From positions 1 to 64,000 of the forward strand of contig NZ_JABFMX010000002.1 in assembly GCF_013359735.1 (NCBI RefSeq): DNA of 64,000 nucleotides. The letters are read 5' to 3'. The notes below the pieces were generated by a model. It was not told the DNA's origin. It was given only the letters and a program-made list of their open reading frames with translations, and did no database searches. Both the position numbers and the translations under genes were made by a program. Shown in pieces: positions 59,594-64,000 of the stretch; position 1 is the first letter of the stretch; every line of letters starts with the position of its first letter. This DNA comes from Arthrobacter sp. C9C5. GTDB lineage: Bacteria; Actinomycetota; Actinomycetes; Actinomycetales; Micrococcaceae.

Positions 59594-59880
59594 TGCGGGT
59601 CCGTTCTTCGCGTTCAGCTCGTGGCTGGATGTGGGATTCGACGAAATCTACTCTATGCTGTTCAGCGGATCCTCCGGGGTGCCGGGTATGAATGTGACCC
59701 AGAGCGGGAATGCGACTTCAGGGTCCGCCGTTTCCGCAGGCAGCCAGGGGTCCGGAGGGAGCCGGTTCGACGTGGACGCAGTTGTTGCGTAGACTGGTTC
59801 TCCGGTGTTGAAAACACGATGATGGCTTGCGCCTCAGGGAAGCCTGCGGAAATGCGCGGTCTGACCGGTTTTCGATCCAT

Positions 59881-59953
59881 AGGGTAGTGGCGCAATTGGT
59901 AGCGCAGCGGTCTCCAAAACCGCAGGTTGCAGGTTCGAGTCCTGTCTGCCCTG
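59881..59953 (+). tRNA. tRNA-Trp (anticodon CCA)
   Basis: A 73-nt tRNA with acceptor AGGGTAG/CTGCCCT and discriminator G; D arm GCGCAATTGGTAGCGC; anticodon loop CTCCAAA (anticodon CCA); T arm GCAGGTTCGAGTCCTGT. CCA is not encoded. It precedes secE, the usual order in actinobacteria. Confidence 0.97.
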
Positions 59954-60032
59954 CGCAAGCTGTTCCGGGGTTTACCGGAACCAGCGCAGCAACCATGGTT
60001 CAGTTCAGAGCCGGGTATCCGACATCGCGAGG

Positions 60033-60317
60033 ATGAGTGAGGATCAGGTGACCGAAACAGCTGCCAGCAGCTCCAAAGGCCGCCCCGCCAAGAATGCCCC
60101 CAAGGCAGGATTCTTCGCTCGGATTGCACTCTTCATCCGCCAGGTCATCGGCGAACTGAAGAAAGTCGTTGCGCCCACCCGCAAGGAACTGATCAACTAC
60201 ACGCTCGTGGTGCTGGTGTTCGTGGTCATCATGATGGTGATCGTCACCCTGCTGGACCTGGCCTTCGGGACCGGAGTGAGCTGGGTCTTCGGCGGAACAG
60301 GCGCCACGGACCGCTAA
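60033..60317 (+). CDS. secE: Preprotein translocase subunit SecE
   Basis: A 94-aa subunit of the SecYEG channel. A basic Lys/Ala-rich N-terminus leads to FFARIALFIRQVIGELKKVV and PTRKELINYTLVVLVFVVIM, the conserved amphipathic helix and single membrane helix of the short SecE type. ATG 60033 has no clear ribosome-binding site; GTG 60048 (VTETAASSSKG) behind TGAGGA may be the true start, which would make it 89 aa. tRNA-Trp and nusG flank it as usual. Confidence 0.95.
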   Translation: MSEDQVTETAASSSKGRPAKNAPKAGFFARIALFIRQVIGELKKVVAPTRKELINYTLVVLVFVVIMMVIVTLLDLAFGTGVSWVFGGTGATDR

Positions 60318-60429
60318 GGCGACCGGTCCGCAGACTGCGTGGACCTCCGGGAAACCGGAGCTTCCGCGGGGTGTGCGGAATTGAGTCATTTAAATAGGCA
60401 TGTTAGGCAATGAGGAAGCAGGAGACCAA

Positions 60430-61227
60430 GTGTCTGAGCAGGAGCTCGAGGTAACTGAGACTGAGCTGGATAAGAGCCAGGACGCCGCGGCGGAAGCCAC
60501 GGAAGAGTCCGAGGCTGTGTCTGCTGCGCCCGAATCCGACGCCGCCGATGAGACTGCTGACGAGGCCGTAGCTGCCGAGGAGACCGGGACCGGCGACGCC
60601 CTCGCGGCTGCCGCCGCCGCGGCCGAGGTCGACCCCGCCGACGAATTCAAGGCCAAGCTGCGCCGCCAGGAGGGTGACTGGTACGTCATCCACTCCTACG
60701 CCGGCTACGAAAACCGCGTTAAGGCAAACCTTGAGACCCGCATCCAGACCCTGGACATGGAAGATTACATCTTCGAAATCCAGGTCCCGATGGAGGAAGT
60801 CGTTGAGATCAAGAACGCTCAGCGCAAGGTCATCAACCGCGTCCGCATCCCCGGCTACGTGCTGGTCCGCATGGACCTGACCGACGCCTCATGGGGCGCC
60901 GTCCGCCACACCCCCGGCGTCACCGGCTTCGTGGGCAACGCCCACAACCCCGTGCCGCTGCGCCTCGACGAGGTCTTCTCCATGCTCGCCCCGGTCTTCG
61001 AAGAAGAGCAGGCCGAGAAGGGCAAGCCGGTCAAGCACGCTGCCGCCGCGGTCGACGTCGACTTCGAGGTCGGCGAATCGGTTATCGTCAAGGAAGGTCC
61101 CTTCGAGACCCTTCCCGCCACGATCTCCGAGATCAAGGTGGATTCGCAGACCCTCGTGGTGCTGGTTTCCATCTTTGAGCGCGAGACCCCGGTCACGCTG
61201 GCGTTCAACCAGGTCAGCAAGATCTAG
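60430..61227 (+). CDS. nusG: Transcription termination/antitermination factor NusG
   Basis: A 265-aa protein. Residues ~1-75 form a highly acidic Ala/Glu/Asp extension typical of actinobacteria; the NGN domain begins at [20 protein letters not shown] and includes the RNA-polymerase contacts [12 protein letters not shown] and [11 protein letters not shown]; the KOW domain ends the protein ([20 protein letters not shown]). GTG 60430 is preferred over ATG 60400 because AGGAG is 7 nt upstream. Links RNA polymerase with Rho or ribosomal S10. Confidence 0.96.
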   Translation: MSEQELEVTETELDKSQDAAAEATEESEAVSAAPESDAADETADEAVAAEETGTGDALAAAAAAAEVDPADEFKAKLRRQEGDWYVIHSYAGYENRVKANLETRIQTLDMEDYIFEIQVPMEEVVEIKNAQRKVINRVRIPGYVLVRMDLTDASWGAVRHTPGVTGFVGNAHNPVPLRLDEVFSMLAPVFEEEQAEKGKPVKHAAAAVDVDFEVGESVIVKEGPFETLPATISEIKVDSQTLVVLVSIFERETPVTLAFNQVSKI

Positions 61228-61357
61228 CAACACCGACAGAATTCGCCCCGGGCTGCCCGCTTAGCAGCCTTGGAGCGGCAGGCCGCCTCGCCATGGCGGC
61301 CAACAACCTGAGGCACGCTCCTGTGTCCCAGGACGTAATTGAGAGAAGGACCCTACA

Positions 61358-61789
61358 TTGGCTCCCAAGAAGAAGGTCACCGGCCTCATCAAGCTGCAGA
61401 TCCAGGCAGGTGCCGCTAACCCGGCCCCGCCGATCGGTCCTGCGCTTGGCCAGCACGGTGTCAACATCATGGAATTCTGCAAGGCGTACAACGCTGCGAC
61501 GGAAGCCCAGCGCGGCAACGTTATTCCGGTTGAAATCACCGTCTACGAAGACCGTTCGTTCACGTTCATCACCAAGACCCCGCCGGCTGCAGAGCTCATC
61601 AAGAAGGCTGCAGGCGTCGCCAAGGGTTCGGCTACCCCGCACACCGTCAAGGTTGCGAAGCTGACCCAGGCCCAGGTCAACGAGATCGCCTCCACCAAGA
61701 TGGAAGACCTCAACGCCACCAGCCTGGAAGGCGCCGCGAAGATCATCGCCGGCACCGCCCGCTCCATGGGTATCACCGTCGAGGGTTAA
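61358..61789 (+). CDS. rplK: 50S ribosomal protein L11
   Basis: A 143-aa protein of the GTPase-associated centre. [20 protein letters not shown] and [20 protein letters not shown] are the classic N-terminus, and the rRNA-binding C-terminal domain ends [13 protein letters not shown]. The start codon is TTG at 61358, unusual for such a highly expressed gene, with AAGGA about 9 nt upstream. Followed by rplA 188 nt later. Confidence 0.97.
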
Positions 61790-61977
61790 TTCCCCACCGC
61801 TGATGCGGCTCCGGGTTCGGGAAACCGAGACCGACGCCGGGCAGCACAGCCGGGCGACCGGCACCACCTAAACATTGAAATGTCGGGAACCCGGAACGGA
61901 TCAACCGTTCGGAATTCCGACTGTGGCAGGGCCCAGCGCGGTCCGCAGACCACAACTGCACAAGGAGAATAAGCAGC

Positions 61978-62685
61978 ATGGCAAAGCGCAGCAAAGCATA
62001 TGAGGCAGCCGCCGCCAAGATCGACGCGGAGAAGTTCTACGCGCCGTTCGAGGCAGTGACCCTCGCCAAGGACACCAACCCGTCCAAGTTCGACGCCACC
62101 GTTGAGGTCGCGTTCCGCCTGGGTGTCGACCCCCGCAAGGCCGACCAGATGGTCCGCGGCACCGTCAACCTGCCGCACGGCACCGGCAAGGTCGCCCGCG
62201 TCCTCGTCTTCGCCACTGGCGACAAGGCTGAGGCCGCGATCGCAGCCGGCGCCGACTTCGTCGGTTCCGACGACCTGATCGAGAAGATCGCCGGCGGCTG
62301 GACCGACTTCGACGCCGCCGTCGCCACCCCTGACCTCATGGGCAAGGTTGGCCGCCTCGGTAAGGTCCTCGGCCCGCGTAACCTGATGCCGAACCCGAAG
62401 ACCGGCACCGTGACCGCTGACGTCACCAAGGCTGTCAACGACATCAAGGGCGGCAAGATCGACTTCCGCGTCGACAAGCACTCGAACCTGCACTTCATCA
62501 TCGGCAAGGTTTCCTTCGACGCCATCAAGCTGGCCGAGAACTACGCTGCCGCTCTGGAAGAGGTCCTTCGCCTCAAGCCGTCCGCTTCCAAGGGCCGCTA
62601 CATCCAGAAGGCCACCGTCGCCACGACGTTCGGCCCGGGCATCTCGGTTGACCCCAACGTCACCAAGGTTCTGACCGAGGTCTAA
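61978..62685 (+). CDS. rplA: 50S ribosomal protein L1
   Basis: A 235-aa L1-stalk protein. [20 protein letters not shown] leads to the rRNA-binding domain; [19 protein letters not shown] and the [14 protein letters not shown] region (about residue 140) are signature segments. AAGGAG precedes ATG 61978. L1 represses its own operon by binding a leader; the 188-nt spacer before it could contain that site but I cannot define it. Confidence 0.97.
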   Translation: MAKRSKAYEAAAAKIDAEKFYAPFEAVTLAKDTNPSKFDATVEVAFRLGVDPRKADQMVRGTVNLPHGTGKVARVLVFATGDKAEAAIAAGADFVGSDDLIEKIAGGWTDFDAAVATPDLMGKVGRLGKVLGPRNLMPNPKTGTVTADVTKAVNDIKGGKIDFRVDKHSNLHFIIGKVSFDAIKLAENYAAALEEVLRLKPSASKGRYIQKATVATTFGPGISVDPNVTKVLTEV

Positions 62686-62715
62686 TCCCCTCTCGGCTTG
62701 CCGTTGTAAGCACTG

Positions 62716-62749
62716 AAAAGACCGTCCCGCATCCGCGGGGCGGTCTTTT
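62716..62749 (+). terminator. Terminator after rplA
   Basis: AAAAGACCG-T-CCCGC and GCGGGGCGGTCTTTT form a 15-bp stem with one G-T pair and an ATCC loop. TTTTC follows, giving a good intrinsic terminator 30 nt after the rplA stop. Confidence 0.88.
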
Positions 62750-62768
62750 CTGCATTCCGGACCCCGGT

Positions 62769-62780
62769 TAGGCTGTTTCG
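62769..62780 (+). promoter_or_regulatory. -10-type hexamer 6 nt before GNAT gene
   Basis: TAGGCT (62769-62774) precedes GTG 62781 by exactly 6 nt and lies just after the rplA terminator. No Shine-Dalgarno sequence is present. Confidence 0.5.
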
Positions 62781-63893
62781 GTGACTCCAGCGACGTACCT
62801 CATCGAACCCCTGATCCTTCCGGAATCCGTCGACGCGCCGGACGCCGCGGATTTTCACGAATTCGGCCGGCTCTGTGACGCGCTGACCCTTGAGACCTGG
62901 GGAAGCCTGGACCGGGCGACGGCGCCCCGGGCGCGGCTGCGCTTTTGGCGCGACAACGCCTACACCCGGATGCGGATCTTCTTCGTCCGCGTTGAGGGCC
63001 GGATGGTGGCGAAGTCCTGGATCCGCTTCGAGCAACAGGAGAACCTCGGCCGCGCACTCCTGCACGTCGCCGTGCTCAGGGCGCACGGAGGCCGCGGGAT
63101 CGGCCGGGCGCTGCTGGAGCACGCGGAGGAGTTGGCCGCCGCTGAGGGCCGCAGCGTGCTGATGAGTTTCACGGAACACCCGGCGGACTTCGACGCCAAC
63201 GGCCCGGACATGATCGCCCCGCTGACCGGAACCGGCGCACTGCCGACCGCGGCCCGCGGCGTCCGTTTCGCCGTGGCGGCAGGCTACCAACTCGAACAGG
63301 TGGAGCGGTTCAGCAGCCTGGATCTCGCTGCTGCGGCGCCGGCGCTGGACGGCTTGGAGCGGGACGCGCGGACCAAGGCCGCCGGGTACGAGCTGCTGAC
63401 TTGGACGGACCGCTGCCCGGACGAATACGTGGCGCAGCTTGCCGTGCTGATGTCACGGATGAGCACGGACGCGCCCACGGGAGGCCTCAGCTTTGACGAG
63501 GAAATCTGGGACGTTGCACGCGTCCGGCACGTGGAGGACACCTGGAAGCAGGCCGGCAATGTCTCGCTCGTGGCTGCGGCCTGGCACCGAGAGAGCGGCG
63601 AGCTGGCGGCGTACTCCGTGCTCGAACTGGCGCCCAGCAAGCCGTGGCTCGCCGAGCAGGACGACACCCTGGTGGCCGCCAACCACCGCGGCCACCGCCT
63701 GGGCATGCTGGTCAAGATCGCCAACCTCCGCCGTCTGGCCGACTTCCCGGAGGTCGAACGCGTCACCACCTTCAACGCCGCCGAAAACGACCACATGCTG
63801 GCCATCAACGTGGCCCTCGGCTTCCGTCCGGCCGGCTGGGACGGGGAATGGCAACGGTCCGTCACGGCCGGGACTGCAACGGCGTCCCAGTGA
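62781..63893 (+). CDS. Tandem-GNAT acetyltransferase
   Basis: A 370-aa protein with two GNAT-type halves. The first has a good acetyl-CoA loop in LRAHGGRGIGRALLEHAEEL (about residue 100). In the second, VAANHRGHRLGMLVKIANLR (about residue 300) has the N-H-R-G-H-R-L-G loop of mycothiol synthase-like and antibiotic N-acetyltransferases. The substrate is unknown. Start GTG 62781 lacks a Shine-Dalgarno but has TAGGCT 6 nt before it. Confidence 0.87.
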   Translation: MTPATYLIEPLILPESVDAPDAADFHEFGRLCDALTLETWGSLDRATAPRARLRFWRDNAYTRMRIFFVRVEGRMVAKSWIRFEQQENLGRALLHVAVLRAHGGRGIGRALLEHAEELAAAEGRSVLMSFTEHPADFDANGPDMIAPLTGTGALPTAARGVRFAVAAGYQLEQVERFSSLDLAAAAPALDGLERDARTKAAGYELLTWTDRCPDEYVAQLAVLMSRMSTDAPTGGLSFDEEIWDVARVRHVEDTWKQAGNVSLVAAAWHRESGELAAYSVLELAPSKPWLAEQDDTLVAANHRGHRLGMLVKIANLRRLADFPEVERVTTFNAAENDHMLAINVALGFRPAGWDGEWQRSVTAGTATASQ

Positions 63894-63979
63894 CCACCGG
63901 CTGCGTTCCGGCCGTCCGCAAACTTCCCGGTGCCGGCCATGGAATGCGGACCCAAACGGGCATATGCTGACGCTTGAAA

Positions 63980-63997
63980 GCCCGGCGCGGGCCGGGC
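63980..63997 (+). terminator. GC hairpin at window edge
   Basis: GCCCGGC (63980-63986) and GCCGGGC (63991-63997) form a 7-bp stem about 90 nt after the GNAT stop. It is probably the terminator stem of that gene; the T-run would lie beyond the window. Confidence 0.5.
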
Positions 63998-64000
63998 AGC

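Noticed and set aside
1..64000. CRISPR array, transposon ends or phage genes
   Set aside because: No regularly spaced direct repeats of 23-50 nt with unique spacers, and no transposase, integrase or structural phage gene seen.

Overview
The window is gene-dense, high-GC DNA with actinobacterial hallmarks: mycothiol synthase next to a GlnR-type regulator, an Lhr helicase overlapping a Nei-type glycosylase, GntR/MocR/ROK regulators, frequent GTG starts, and many start codons placed exactly 6 nt after a -10-like hexamer (leaderless-type starts). The gene content fits a soil Micrococcaceae chromosome of the Arthrobacter/Pseudarthrobacter kind; this is inferred from content, not from a search. I see no integrase, transposase, phage gene or CRISPR array.

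Layout. 0-16 kb: ArsR regulator plus SRPBCC partner; MocR regulator divergent from YczE; Nei and Lhr repair genes; DUF4232 lipoprotein, YcnI and a membrane protein; PEP synthase and its regulatory kinase/phosphatase. 16-19.6 kb: universal stress protein, PfkB kinase, His-rich lipoprotein, a decayed VOC gene and an orphan DUF2019-like gene. 19.6-29.6 kb: an eight-gene carbohydrate operon (two Gfo/Idh/MocA dehydrogenases, two TIM-barrel isomerase-type enzymes, a Zn-alcohol dehydrogenase, a binding protein and two ABC permeases) divergent from a ROK regulator. Its enzyme set matches the oxidation/elimination/hydration/reduction route described for levoglucosan. 30-34 kb: a small orphan gene, tRNA-Ser(CGA), a winged-helix (HTH_42) protein and asd. 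33.7-36.8 kb: a five-gene cassette with a long WXG100 protein, a gene of unknown function and three tandem paralogous ~138-aa membrane proteins; it looks like a type VII secreted effector with a multiplied immunity-like family.

37-46 kb: folA-thyA, a GntR (YtrA-type) regulator with a large membrane protein and a near-perfect operator palindrome, a Nudix/SixA fusion next to ppk, and mshD and glnR. Between mshD and glnR, on the opposite strand, lies a promoter-hairpin-terminator unit that looks like an unannotated small RNA of about 150 nt. 46-54 kb: membrane protein, a 37-aa membrane peptide, nitrobindin-like protein, FMN reductase, YgfZ, ankyrin protein, DHA2 transporter, GNAT and PfkA. 54-58 kb: PspC/toastrack membrane proteins divergent from a PspC-fused histidine kinase and a NarL-type regulator. 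58-64 kb: a cluster of short intergenic repeats, an aspartate aminotransferase, and the classic tRNA-Trp, secE, nusG, rplK, rplA block, then a GNAT protein.

Most genes are ordinary core or near-core metabolism. The parts most worth following up are the WXG100 cassette, the small RNA beside glnR, the levoglucosan-like operon and the recurring leaderless start geometry.
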